IMG/VR virus record: IMGVR_UViG_3300043673_000021
Coordinates: 1-64,000 of that record
DNA from: a virus
Reading direction: 5' to 3' (one strand)
DNA: 64,000 nucleotides
A program made the position numbers and the translations under genes. Below, in pieces: positions 9,301 to 17,827 of the stretch. Position 1 is the first letter of the stretch. Each line of letters opens with the position of its first letter. The notes beneath the pieces were generated by a model. It did not search any database, was not told the origin of the DNA, and saw only the letters and a program-made list of their open reading frames with translations.

Positions 9301-11318
9301 ACGGTCGGAGCTTGCGGCGAGACGCTCGAGACCCGCACCGCGCCCGTGGTTGAACTGCTGGTGAGCGACTTGGCAAACTGGAAGACAAGTCCCGGAGGCG
9401 ACCCCGCAGCGGAAATGGGCGTGTTGTTGTAGACGAAGTTAACGTCAGTAGAGAGGAACGCCGAATACTGCGGGTCCTCGACCACCATCGGCGCGCCACT
9501 GCCGGGTGTCCAGAATCCCGTGTTTACACTAATGTCATTCCCGTAGCAACGCTGATAAGCCGATGCGTAAGAGAAAGCCATGGAACCGCTGGTTGGCCCG
9601 GTGTAAGGTGTCGCCAATGTTGCCGAAGTGGAAGTGTTGAATGTTACGAGATACGCGACGCCATTGAGAGTAATAACGGAGCCAGAAACCCACATCGGGA
9701 ACACCGTTCCGCCGACGTAGTTTACACTCACGCTGCCATTGACAACGGATGCAACCCCGTTAGCTTGAAACAGAGGTCCAAATATAATCGGGGGCAGCAC
9801 TGCATTCGCAGGGTGGTTAATTATATTGCCCTGAGCCTTGCAGTTTCTCCCGGCGTAAAGCCTGATTGCCCCCGCTCCGAAACCGTTGAACTGGTTCCCG
9901 GTAACCGTTACATTAGTCCCCGCGAGTGCGATGATATTCGTGTTCCCGAGATTGAAGCCGTAGGCGACATTAGAACCACCGCTGAACGGCCCGCAACTCG
10001 ATACCTGCGCATGCGGGTCGCTCGAACCCCATGCAGAGGTAGCAATGTTCCCGGCGACCGTAGTGGATGCCATGCCGTCAGCGTCGATCGCCTCACCATT
10101 CAGGCAGTCGAGATTATTGCCGCTGATGTCTCCGTTTATGCACAGGCCCGTGTGGTCAATGGCGACTGCGGGGACCGTACCCCACATCGGAGTACCTACA
10201 GCGCCGTCCGTCAGCGACAGGTATCCACCGCGCGAGAACTTATTGCCCTGAACCTTATAGCCGTTGACGACTCCCATTTCGACGCCGTCGAGCGCGAAGT
10301 CCTGCAAGAAGTTGCCAACGAAGCTGATATTGGAGTTAAGTAGCGAAACCCCGCCGCCATGACCCCAAAAGCAGTGGCCCGACATCCTCAGGAACCGGTT
10401 ATTGCCATCTATGGCAAGATCCGATACCGCGAACGAACTACCGTCACTCTCGTAATGGATGCCCGAAGTCCAGCCGCCGTAGATGAATGACCCGCTGACG
10501 CCGAATGTATGCGGGCGATTGTCGTGGAGATGGCACCCTTCGATGTGGTAGCCAGACATACTGCCAGCCGTGGCGTCCAAGAGAATGGAGTAGCCACCTG
10601 TGTGCTTGATCCTCAGACGTCCGATGTAGCCATTGCTTGATGCGAGGATGGACACCGTGCCGCCGCTTACCCAAGCGCCAGGGTTGCTAGCAAGAGGGAA
10701 GGTGATTGTGGTGCTGGTGATCGAGGCAACCTGCACCAGTGCGACGTTATAGCCTGACGGCGTGACGCCGCCGATCGTGACCGAGGAGCCTACCTGGACT
10801 ACGTGCGCGCCGATCGTTAGCGTAGCGAAACCGGTTGCCCATGAGCCCGCGGAGACCGTGTATGTTGCCCCGCCGCCGCCCTGAATGCGGATGCTGGTGC
10901 CATCGGCAAGACTCGCCTGAATCGGACTGGTAATGCTGGCGTAGTCGATGCCAACAGGTGAGGTGACCCCGCCGTCGATAGAGAAGTTTTCCAGACCCCA
11001 ATCCCTTGCGCCGGCGGCGACGTGGATTCGGCCAAGGCCCGTCGACGGAGTGCCGATATAAGTCACCCCGGATTTAGGTCCATCGCCGACAATAGTCACA
11101 CCCGATGGAACAAAGAGGTGATTGAACGCAAGATTTCGCCCATGCGGGATGTAGATGTACTTCGAGAGGCCGGCGACGGAGTTGAGCGCGTTCTGCGCTT
11201 TGGTCGTGTCGTCGGTAGTGCCATCGCACGCGCAGCCGAAATCGTTATAGAAGTCGACGCGCGTGCCCAGCTTTACCGGGACTGTTCCCGGTGTACCTGA
11301 TGGAAATGGAGATGGCAT
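6396..11318 (-). CDS. Large tail fibre/tailspike with pectate-lyase-fold domain
   Basis: 1640 aa. Residues about 15-450 match the Pectate_lyase_3/parallel beta-helix fold used in phage tailspikes: VDFYNDFGCACDGTTDDTTK, then YIYIPHGRNLAF, VPSGVTIVGDG and many short beta-helix turns (NNRFLRMSGHCFWGHGGGV, GNNLDCLNGEAIDADGM). Residues about 780-1100 hold a repeated module (see the repeat at 8040-8828). The C-terminal part is Gly/Asn/Ser rich with short repeats (VGIGGVPISRALEVNGQIQSTGA) typical of fibre tips. It would bind, and perhaps cut, a host surface polysaccharide; catalytic residues cannot be assigned by eye. It abuts the tail tip gene with no spacer. The length is consistent with one of the main host-range determinants. 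Confidence 0.85.
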   Translation of the reverse strand: MPSPFPSGTPGTVPVKLGTRVDFYNDFGCACDGTTDDTTKAQNALNSVAGLSKYIYIPHGRNLAFNHLFVPSGVTIVGDGPKSGVTYIGTPSTGLGRIHVAAGARDWGLENFSIDGGVTSPVGIDYASITSPIQASLADGTSIRIQGGGGATYTVSAGSWATGFATLTIGAHVVQVGSSVTIGGVTPSGYNVALVQVASITSTTITFPLASNPGAWVSGGTVSILASSNGYIGRLRIKHTGGYSILLDATAGSMSGYHIEGCHLHDNRPHTFGVSGSFIYGGWTSGIHYESDGSSFAVSDLAIDGNNRFLRMSGHCFWGHGGGVSLLNSNISFVGNFLQDFALDGVEMGVVNGYKVQGNKFSRGGYLSLTDGAVGTPMWGTVPAVAIDHTGLCINGDISGNNLDCLNGEAIDADGMASTTVAGNIATSAWGSSDPHAQVSSCGPFSGGSNVAYGFNLGNTNIIALAGTNVTVTGNQFNGFGAGAIRLYAGRNCKAQGNIINHPANAVLPPIIFGPLFQANGVASVVNGSVSVNYVGGTVFPMWVSGSVITLNGVAYLVTFNTSTSATLATPYTGPTSGSMAFSYASAYQRCYGNDISVNTGFWTPGSGAPMVVEDPQYSAFLSTDVNFVYNNTPISAAGSPPGLVFQFAKSLTSSSTTGAVRVSSVSPQAPTVCEHVLQTEHTLVGGTDASANLYKNVPLGSWVGSFAWQVGQSILDGASHIQTVTEASGNSGGSLPTFNHTGGTTTDGGITWTDRGLQQGTLVAQFTDRTTLIPSLTISGNGAIDNVRNFTGNSVTLYGAVTGGAPQNLIIDNAGNGIFRAVGIATSTPWDLLSNSAVNVIDSQGSPIGTTHGFGVTWRNSATGYMWGVENTNNVTNSNGLIVKVANTNPLTRLLTLNAGGSDLFAVTADGIATAQAYSVGSNGVISNARGFTGTSLVISGATPSLVIDSSANLFGRSVTVGNPSTSWDLLTNSAANILDAQGTPVGTTHGSGITWRNSALGYMWGVENTDNATNANGLLVKVANSNPLTRVLTLNVAGSDLFAVTGDGTTTSVAYSILGSGIIDSSRNFTGHSYSIDGVGVIIDSTGHYLGPISVSPQLTLGSSSYTGGSSKLQPFQSLCAGAFDGVHDQSAVVGLVGPTVTNTQTLEYFFHPSGGPFTVREAGGTFGMITPSSVTSWESDALVAMVVNNAPASSSFVGSVALSGFAVAAVTGAAVWGANLLVRDYINENPSTRVAGTCNGIEMDVNISHHLTTFAGINVNIAWLTDSAFGQPFQQPGNIGWSGTKWIMPNSPYTETPGYANAGVRIAATSGNPGYYDYGINCDDFSALVGIKLGLVPSVVGGGSQFLDFTSTSSTGHPHIARIFSIGSGNPNEGALFFSADTFHNPGGIYFTKQGFISVNGSVGQPSISCAQGFVQSGDGFVSNSLASNAVSLPFGGVAAVSINASSSAFNAIFTNGGVFANTLQLTSFAFNAVAVNGGGEFGGCVFIANPTAPPLLDLGSKVEIHGNSASGSGGNAYYVAINSAGSMTAYSGCDNFNNMAFMGSATAHTFGIRSNNLTRIYVTASGLVGIGGVPISRALEVNGQIQSTGAVFTAGIEATGYNIHGGAPGRTQTFFVATTFGGPNTTALNAIGGIVT
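8040..8828 (-). repeat. Two-copy internal repeat in the tail fibre (414-bp period)
   Basis: Two copies of a roughly 130-138-residue module lie in tandem. Shared landmarks are WDLLxNSAxNxxDxQG, GTTHGxGxTWRNSAxGYM, WGVENTxNxTNxNGL, NPLTRxLTLN and GSDLFAVT. The first tryptophans are at 8828 and 8414, giving a period of exactly 414 bases (138 codons). DNA identity has drifted, mainly at third positions, so the duplication is old or has been kept at protein level. Confidence 0.8.
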
Positions 11319-14300
11319 TTAGAATTCGGCTTGGTAGCTGCCGGAACCGCCGCCCGTACCGGGGTCACCAGCGAAATAAAACAGGCGGCATGGAGAGTAG
11401 TCAGGCAGGGAAGTATTGATTCCCGTGTCGTCAGACGAGAGAACTAAGACTGCGTAGAATCCCGGCAAATTTTGAATGCCGACCACGAAGTTGCTGACCG
11501 AACTGGAGCGATAAGCGGAAACATCCGCGGAATTCATCTCCTGCGGATTTCCAAATGATGGGTCTTCTACCCAGAAGTACTTCGGCGTGCCGCGGTTGAA
11601 TGGCGATTGAGTTGTAAAGGTGGTCGCGTCGTGCGTGACGATGAATGAGGTTTGATTTGTGCCATCGGCATAGAAGACGCGAAGCACGTGCCCGTCAAAT
11701 TCATCTGGCGTCATGCTTAGCAGGGAATCGCCGATCGTGCCTCCCGTGTAAACATCCGGCTGCAGGAGAACGACCACGACGTCGCCATTAAGGAACTGAG
11801 GCGAAGGCCCCGCCCAACTGCTAGGCGTCGTAGTCGGTAGTGTCACGGTGATGCTGTTCGTCGTGTTGTCTGTGATCGTGTAGTCTTGGACAGGAACTGG
11901 ATTGGCAACCCCCTGCTGAACCCATGAAAGAACTCGGTTCATAAGGGCGTGGGCAGTGAACGTCGGACCGACCACGGTCACGGTTACGGTGTGCCCGGCA
12001 GACGTCACGCCAGACACCGTCGCATTGAAGGAGCCGGGGAGATTTACAGCCTTCGTGACCCCAACCGCATGGTCAAATACCTTGTCCGGCATGCCATACG
12101 AAAGACCCGTCGGGGTGACTAGAGACTTGAGGGTGATCGTCAGAACGCCACCTGTTACCAACAGATCCGCCACTGTGCCGGTGCCGATTCCAGCCCGGTA
12201 GAGAGACCTCAGATTCTGCTGGGAATTCCCGAAGTAGATGACGAAGGAGTCCGACGCAGCGTCAAAGGATTCACACACAAGCGGTATGGAGTTCGTGTTC
12301 GTGGTGGCGGGTATGTCTACCTCGACGAGGTTCGAGAGGTCCGTAGAGTCGCTGTCCACGTCCCACGCCGCGATGGCAAAAAATAGAGTCTGCCCACCTG
12401 CTATCAAGCCGCCTGTTGTTGACGGCGTCACCGTGGGGTTGAGCACGACGCCGGCAATTAGTTCGCTGAAGCTCGAAGGAGGAAGGACGGGGTCAATCTC
12501 AATTCCAGGATTGACCGAACCGTCCGTGGCTGTAATACTGCTCGGCACAATGTTGACCACGGCCACAGACTGGATCGGGTCGGCGTAGGTCGGAACCACA
12601 TTGCCGCCATTGAGGCCAAACGGTGCCCGACTTGCGTTGCCGGTCACGTAGAACGGGTAGGCAGAGACGTCAGCGAGATCTTCTTCGAGCATGCCAGCCT
12701 TATTAAACGAGGTGAATTTAAACCAAAGGGTTGTGCCGATGTCGCCCGGTTGAAATGGAACCTGTGCCTCCGCGCCCGTGATCGCGGCGAACCGCGCAGC
12801 AGAGAGATGCGGGTTGATCGTTGTCCCATAAACGCCGCGCCGGATGTAGGTCGTCAGGTGATACTGGAAGCCGTTTCCACCACCTGCCAGCGTGGAGGTG
12901 CTGTACGCCATTAACTCCTGGTCAACCGCGATCAGGGAGACGAACAGGTCCGCGTCCGTTTGCGCGTAGTTCGGCAGTTCCGAGAGACTCTCGGTAACAT
13001 CAACAGAAAGCGTGCTAGTGTCAGGGTCTGGATGTGAGCCAAATGCAGCCGACAGGAAGCCGGTCGGCGATGCTCCCAGAACCTGCGTCGCGGGAGTGTA
13101 GGTGGTTCCTCCGTCACGGCTGATCCAGACGTTTGCCCCGCCCCAGTTCGCACCACCGGAGAGCGGGATTAGGATCGTGAACCCGGCGTCTTGGGTCAGT
13201 TCCTTGGGAGCTTCAATGAACAACGGCGGATTCACGCTGCCCGATGCCGAGAAGTATCCGGGCCCGTAGCCGCCGCGCGTCTGCTTGGGGTAGATCGTGG
13301 CCGTAGCTGTTCCCCACGGGAAGTTCTCCGCTGTGATCTCCAGTTCGTAGGTGTCGTCTTCCGCGATGTCCGTGATGCGCAGTGGAGCTTCGGCGAACCC
13401 TTGATACCCACTGGTCAGGGTGACCATGTCCATGGGCTCGAGCAGGATGTAGTACCAAGGCAGCTTGAATTTGTCGGTCTCGCGCTTCCAGAGGGAGTTC
13501 TTTAGCGCGATATTGGCCATCTGCGCAGCAACAGTTTGATCCGTGATGCCAGTAAGCGACTGGACGCCCGGTCGCCGGACACCGAATCGATTAATGGCCC
13601 ACTGCGCCTTTGCGGGCCACGTCTCTGCGTTGTAGGCGTTGAGTCGGTCTTCCCACTGAACCTCAATGAAGTTGTCCGCATCCATCTGCGGTTTGCGGCT
13701 CACTTGAATTGGATCGTCAGCGCCCGCATTACCGGGCTTGGAACTGGTCAGCACGTCGCTGTCGTCCAGGTCGTATACCGGTGATGTTTGCGGGGTAAAT
13801 GTTACGCCATTTCCAACCGCAGTCGTGTCTCCATATGGACGAAACTTTAGAACGGCGTCACTCCATACCGGAGCGCTGTTGGCCAGCGTAAAGAACTCCT
13901 TCAGCCAGTCAGCCGCCTTCTTCTGCGAGTCCATTACCGGGCTGATCAAGATGGAGTTGGCCAAGCACCAGTTGGATGCTTGAGTCTGATCGCCGATAAA
14001 CTGGATGCCAAAGTCAGAGCCTTGCTCGGGGTCAACCAGGACGCCATTGATTACGTTCACGGGGGTGGCCCCGATGATCGGATTGCCATTGACGGTGGTC
14101 TGCTGGCACAGCGGGAAAATCATCTCTACGCTGAGATTGCCGAGCGTGCCGGAGTTCCCCAGATCGAACTGAGTTGCGGCGACATAGGACGTTCCGCTGT
14201 ACCCGAGAGCGTTGGCCGCCGGCAACCCAGACCAAGGGTCCTGCCCGAACGCGCCGTTGTGAAACTCAAGACTTAACGACCCGATCGGCGAGCCAGATAC

Positions 14301-14948
14301 AGCCTGCCCTGGGGTGATGTAGTAGTTGTAAACAACTACTACCTGCTGTCCGATGAGGGATGCGCTTAACGCGATCGACCCGTCAGTATTGACCTTGAAT
14401 TGCCCGGCAGTGGGGCTGCCGCTGGTGATGCGCGCCAATGCGAACGGCTGACTCCCTGTGCGCGTCATGCTGCCGGGTGACCCGTAATCGTTGTGGGTGA
14501 CGCTGTATGGAGTTAGCAGACCAACGCCAAACACGTGCATCAATAAGGCCGCCTGCGTTGGCGTCACAACCCCGCCGCCCGCGCCATCGCTGATAACCGT
14601 GGGGATTTCAGCCGGCGTCGAAGTGGCATATTCTAGTGCGTTCATCCAGACACGGCCAATTCCTTGGCAGGTCTGGACGTTTCCGTTGATATCGACCGTG
14701 TAACCGCTGCAGAGCGCGACAATCAGGTCCGTCCGGTAGTCATAGCTGCTGGCCGATCCCGTCTTATTGGAGGTCTTCGCGCTCTTGCCGCCAGTAGCTC
14801 GTGAGGTGAAGTTCCCGCTCCACAGCAAACGTCCGGAAACCCGATTCATGCCGAAACCGAACGGGACCACCGTTCCATTCAGGGCAGATTGCACCCTGAT
14901 GGAAAGCAGCCGAAGATCATTCCCGGCGTTTGAATTGTTCGAAAGCAT
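11319..14948 (-). CDS. Tail tip/host-specificity protein (gpJ-like, Phage-tail_3 type)
   Basis: 1209 aa. The N-terminal half resembles the putative phage tail protein family Phage-tail_3 (the GTA orfg15 and lambda gpJ group): VPFGFGMNRVSGRLLW, then DLIVALCSGYTVD, ADNFIEVQWEDRLNAYN, and ETDKFKLPWYYILLEPMDMVTLT. The C-terminal half has fibronectin-like beta segments and a Gly-rich end (PGTGGGSGSYQAEF). It forms the tip complex that contacts the cell. Its ATG overlaps the stop of the NlpC/P60 gene (TGATG), and its stop directly precedes the fibre start. Length is in the usual range for the family. Confidence 0.85.
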   Translation of the reverse strand: MLSNNSNAGNDLRLLSIRVQSALNGTVVPFGFGMNRVSGRLLWSGNFTSRATGGKSAKTSNKTGSASSYDYRTDLIVALCSGYTVDINGNVQTCQGIGRVWMNALEYATSTPAEIPTVISDGAGGGVVTPTQAALLMHVFGVGLLTPYSVTHNDYGSPGSMTRTGSQPFALARITSGSPTAGQFKVNTDGSIALSASLIGQQVVVVYNYYITPGQAVSGSPIGSLSLEFHNGAFGQDPWSGLPAANALGYSGTSYVAATQFDLGNSGTLGNLSVEMIFPLCQQTTVNGNPIIGATPVNVINGVLVDPEQGSDFGIQFIGDQTQASNWCLANSILISPVMDSQKKAADWLKEFFTLANSAPVWSDAVLKFRPYGDTTAVGNGVTFTPQTSPVYDLDDSDVLTSSKPGNAGADDPIQVSRKPQMDADNFIEVQWEDRLNAYNAETWPAKAQWAINRFGVRRPGVQSLTGITDQTVAAQMANIALKNSLWKRETDKFKLPWYYILLEPMDMVTLTSGYQGFAEAPLRITDIAEDDTYELEITAENFPWGTATATIYPKQTRGGYGPGYFSASGSVNPPLFIEAPKELTQDAGFTILIPLSGGANWGGANVWISRDGGTTYTPATQVLGASPTGFLSAAFGSHPDPDTSTLSVDVTESLSELPNYAQTDADLFVSLIAVDQELMAYSTSTLAGGGNGFQYHLTTYIRRGVYGTTINPHLSAARFAAITGAEAQVPFQPGDIGTTLWFKFTSFNKAGMLEEDLADVSAYPFYVTGNASRAPFGLNGGNVVPTYADPIQSVAVVNIVPSSITATDGSVNPGIEIDPVLPPSSFSELIAGVVLNPTVTPSTTGGLIAGGQTLFFAIAAWDVDSDSTDLSNLVEVDIPATTNTNSIPLVCESFDAASDSFVIYFGNSQQNLRSLYRAGIGTGTVADLLVTGGVLTITLKSLVTPTGLSYGMPDKVFDHAVGVTKAVNLPGSFNATVSGVTSAGHTVTVTVVGPTFTAHALMNRVLSWVQQGVANPVPVQDYTITDNTTNSITVTLPTTTPSSWAGPSPQFLNGDVVVVLLQPDVYTGGTIGDSLLSMTPDEFDGHVLRVFYADGTNQTSFIVTHDATTFTTQSPFNRGTPKYFWVEDPSFGNPQEMNSADVSAYRSSSVSNFVVGIQNLPGFYAVLVLSSDDTGINTSLPDYSPCRLFYFAGDPGTGGGSGSYQAEF

Positions 14949-15391
14949 CAGGCCCGATACGGGTCGAAGAAGATCGGCGGAAAACTACGAGACTTGCTGA
15001 TCATGCCCTTACTGGCGTCGCCGTAACAGACGCCGTGGGCTTCCGTGCAGTGGATGATGCGCGTTGGCCATTCAACAACGATCGCTCCGTGCCAATACAC
15101 GCGGCCAACGTGAAAGAGTGCGATATCCCCGGGCGCGGGGGATTCAACCAGCGCACATCGCTTCTCGAGTTCCGCGCGGTAGATTTCCTCATTGCGATTC
15201 TTGAAGAACTGCCGGGGGAACGTGAACCGCTGCTTTGGCCATCCGCAGTTTCCGAACACACCCATCACGAAGTTCCCGCAGTCGCACCCGAGTCCCTTCT
15301 CTTGCTGCGAGAACCTGAAAGGCGTCCCGATCCAAGAGACCGCCTCGCGTATCACGTCGGCGCGTCGCGTGGCTTCTTCTGGAATCGACAT
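14948..15391 (-). CDS. NlpC/P60 tail peptidase
   Basis: 147 aa. This is a cysteine peptidase of the NlpC/P60 family, which cuts peptidoglycan peptides or acts in tail assembly. The nucleophile is C38 in GCDCGNF, and the His is H101 in YWHGAIVVEW. The domain fills the whole protein. It sits between the DUF2163-type hub protein and the gpJ-like tip protein, exactly where the gene transfer agent and many siphophages carry this peptidase. The ATG directly follows the upstream stop codon. Confidence 0.9.
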   Translation of the reverse strand: MSIPEEATRRADVIREAVSWIGTPFRFSQQEKGLGCDCGNFVMGVFGNCGWPKQRFTFPRQFFKNRNEEIYRAELEKRCALVESPAPGDIALFHVGRVYWHGAIVVEWPTRIIHCTEAHGVCYGDASKGMISKSRSFPPIFFDPYRA

Positions 15392-15673
15392 CTATTTGCC
15401 CTTGGGCTTGAGGGGTGGCGCGAGCGGCTTAGCTAGAACCGGCTGCTTCTGCTGAACAGGCGGCTCCGGTTGTGATGGGGAAATAAGCGCGGTGACTTCT
15501 GGGATCACGGGGGCGGGCGATGGCGGTGGCGCAACGACTTCCCGTTTGAAATAGGCATCTCCCCTTGGATCGGTAAAGTAGTGCTCCCAGCCATCACGTC
15601 CAAGCTCATCCAGTTGCGCTTGCCGATCAACGCGCCTTGCCTCAATCTCGGTAATTCTGTATTCGAATTTCAT
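15392..15673 (-). CDS. Small protein with DUF4177-like N-terminus and Pro-rich tail
   Basis: 93 aa from the ATG one base after the upstream stop; an in-frame TTG at 15685 would add four residues. The N-terminal FEYRITEI, LDELGRDGWEHYF and YFKREV resemble DUF4177, a small fold often found in bacterial and phage proteins. The second half is a low-complexity Pro/Val/Gln stretch ending in basic residues. The function is unknown. It is squeezed between two tail hub genes. Confidence 0.6.
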   Translation of the reverse strand: MKFEYRITEIEARRVDRQAQLDELGRDGWEHYFTDPRGDAYFKREVVAPPPSPAPVIPEVTALISPSQPEPPVQQKQPVLAKPLAPPLKPKGK

Positions 15674-15674
15674 T

Positions 15675-17168
15675 CTAAGTTCCAACGAAGGCTTTCTCTG
15701 GAGTTGGCACCCACGGGTAGCCGCCGAAGTGAATCAGGTTGCTGCCGCCAGCCGGAGGAGAACCGGAGGCGGGGCTTGCAAATTTGTTATCGCAAGTGGT
15801 AGTAGCTAGATCGCACCCGGGAACGGCATAGAAGGTGTCCCCAGTGCCGGGCACTACTGGCAGGGGGATCTCCATGGTGAGTGCGCTGCCAGTGTTCCCT
15901 GCAATCGGGAACCGACGTCCACTTAACGTGCCGCTCGTGAACTGGATATAGCCCATGGCGTAGAATCCGGGGGAATTGGTCACTGGGGCGAAAACGCCAG
16001 TCGTCATCCCGGTCTGCCCTTCGACAAAGGCCGTCCCAATGGGAATCGGGGATGTGTTCTGACGCATGAGCGCGCCAGTATCGACGGCCACGTACAGATT
16101 CCACCCGAGAGCGCCAGAAGCAGACGGCGGCGAGTTCACGGTGAGCACCCAGTTCGGATGGCCACTTGCGATCGCCTCAGCCTGTGGCCCAGACGGGGTT
16201 TCGCCGAGCGCGTACATGTACGTCTGCCTAATAAAGTAGGTCGCTTCCGGAATGTTCACGTTCACGCCAGAAGTGTTGAACGAGAAAGTTGGCGTGTTGG
16301 TTGGCGCAGCGATGACTGCTGGCGGTGTCAGGTTGGTATTGACCACGAAGGCCGTTGAGCCGGACTGAACCGCGCCCGTGTAGTGGTAATTCGCCTCAAT
16401 AAGTCCACACCCGGCGTCAAATAGGGTATGGCTACACGAGGGGCCGATGATCTTCTGGGGCACCACATTGTCCAGTTTTATCAGCCCACTCTTCACGGTC
16501 ACTTTGCAAGTGACCCGATTAATTGTCGTGTCGAACCAATAGCCAGCAAATATCGTTACGGTACCGATCGGGAAGATCGCATTGACTGTCGCGCCGGACC
16601 TCCCGCCGGGAGAGATAGTGCAGTGCGTTGAGTCGGCAAAGGCGGTGATGGTGACAAGGCGTCCATCAACAATGGCGGTCGACCCCACGATGGGATGAGT
16701 ACCCGAGGCGACGGGCCACTCTTCGACGGCGAACGGCGGCCCGCTGGCCAAGGTGACGCCGTTACCGTTCGAATTGAGGGTTACCGTGCACGGTGCCATC
16801 ATGAAGCGCTCGGCTAACACCCAAGCCTGATCCATGTCGCCACGGCGCACGGCGGCGAGAAAGGGCGAGCCGTTGAGCATCATTGACGGCGTTGCCGCGA
16901 GCATGAGTTCGAGGGTATCGACATCCAACCGGTTCGAGCAGCGCCAGTTCTGCCGCTGAGCGAACGGTGTGTTCTGCGTCGAGATGATTCCGCCCGCGCT
17001 GAAAAGTGCGCCACGCCAAGAAATGTTCTGGTCGAGCGAGGTAATTGTGATCGCGCTACCAAATACTGGCGTTAGCGTGAACAAGTCACACAGTACAGCG
17101 TTCGGCTGGTACGTTCCGGCGATGACGCCGTTCGTGTAACTAACAACGCTTGGAGCCGCGTTTCTCAT
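15675..17168 (-). CDS. Tail hub protein, DUF2163 plus phage_BR0599
   Basis: 497 aa. The N-terminal part has the DUF2163 pattern (CDLFTLTPVFG, ISWRGALFSAGG, LDVDTLELML). The C-terminal part has the BR0599 signature: a GC cluster (YAVPGCDLATTTCDNKFA) followed by NLIHFGGYPWVPTPE. Between them is an inserted beta-rich, Pro-rich segment (residues about 260-400) not usual in the short family members. Related proteins (orfg13 of the Rhodobacter gene transfer agent) bind an iron-sulfur cluster through Cys residues in the tail hub. An ATGA overlap couples it to the DUF2460 gene. Confidence 0.85.
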   Translation of the reverse strand: MRNAAPSVVSYTNGVIAGTYQPNAVLCDLFTLTPVFGSAITITSLDQNISWRGALFSAGGIISTQNTPFAQRQNWRCSNRLDVDTLELMLAATPSMMLNGSPFLAAVRRGDMDQAWVLAERFMMAPCTVTLNSNGNGVTLASGPPFAVEEWPVASGTHPIVGSTAIVDGRLVTITAFADSTHCTISPGGRSGATVNAIFPIGTVTIFAGYWFDTTINRVTCKVTVKSGLIKLDNVVPQKIIGPSCSHTLFDAGCGLIEANYHYTGAVQSGSTAFVVNTNLTPPAVIAAPTNTPTFSFNTSGVNVNIPEATYFIRQTYMYALGETPSGPQAEAIASGHPNWVLTVNSPPSASGALGWNLYVAVDTGALMRQNTSPIPIGTAFVEGQTGMTTGVFAPVTNSPGFYAMGYIQFTSGTLSGRRFPIAGNTGSALTMEIPLPVVPGTGDTFYAVPGCDLATTTCDNKFASPASGSPPAGGSNLIHFGGYPWVPTPEKAFVGT

Positions 17169-17827
17169 TGGAGGATTGAAACAATTACGAGCGGGCTATT
17201 GGTTGCCCACACCGTCGACCACTGCTCGACGAACTCCTGAACATCTGTGTCAAAACGAGTTTTCCAAAAAAAGCTGAACGTTGCCGTGATGGCAACGCCA
17301 AGGCCGGGGGCAGATGTGAACGTGAGTATTCCAGTGTCCGCGTTCATTGTCCACGCACCGCCTGACTGCAAAACTCCGTTCAGGAATACCTGCGGCTGGA
17401 CCCATCCGAAATTGGGGGTGACCAATCCCAGATTGTTGAGAATGTATACCGGTTCCGTAACCGTGCCGAGCGTCCGCACAAGCTGGAAAGTTGTCTTGCT
17501 GCCGTCACCATTGGCGATGAACTGCGCGGTAACCGTATAGTCAGGCGTGAAGAGGTCCGCAAACGCGAACGGTGCCCATGCGCCAGAAAGAGAACTTGCA
17601 AAACTCATCAGGTCCTGAAGCTCGAGGTTCCGCGGGCTACTTCCCTGGACATCATTGCGAAGCGCTTCAAATTCCAAGGGCCACGCATATCTCGGGTATA
17701 GCCAGTTGGCCACGCGCGCCTCGTTGCCGTTGACCATCGCCTGAATGACGGTGCTGGACATGCGGCGGCGAACCGTTGCGATTTTCAGACCCGGGAAGGA
17801 AGAGCCGGGGAAGATTGGTAGGGACAT
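17165..17827 (-). CDS. Distal tail protein, DUF2460
   Basis: 220 aa. The family hallmarks are an N-terminal FPGLKIATVRRR, WPLEFEALRND, a central GDGSKTTFQLVRTLG, FLNGVLQSGGAWTMNADTG and a C-terminal FDTDVQEFVEQW. DUF2460 proteins form the distal tail ring beneath the tape measure (orfg12 in the gene transfer agent). The ATG directly follows the stop of a homing-type endonuclease gene that separates it from the tape measure. Confidence 0.9.
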   Translation of the reverse strand: MSLPIFPGSSFPGLKIATVRRRMSSTVIQAMVNGNEARVANWLYPRYAWPLEFEALRNDVQGSSPRNLELQDLMSFASSLSGAWAPFAFADLFTPDYTVTAQFIANGDGSKTTFQLVRTLGTVTEPVYILNNLGLVTPNFGWVQPQVFLNGVLQSGGAWTMNADTGILTFTSAPGLGVAITATFSFFWKTRFDTDVQEFVEQWSTVWATNSPLVIVSILQ

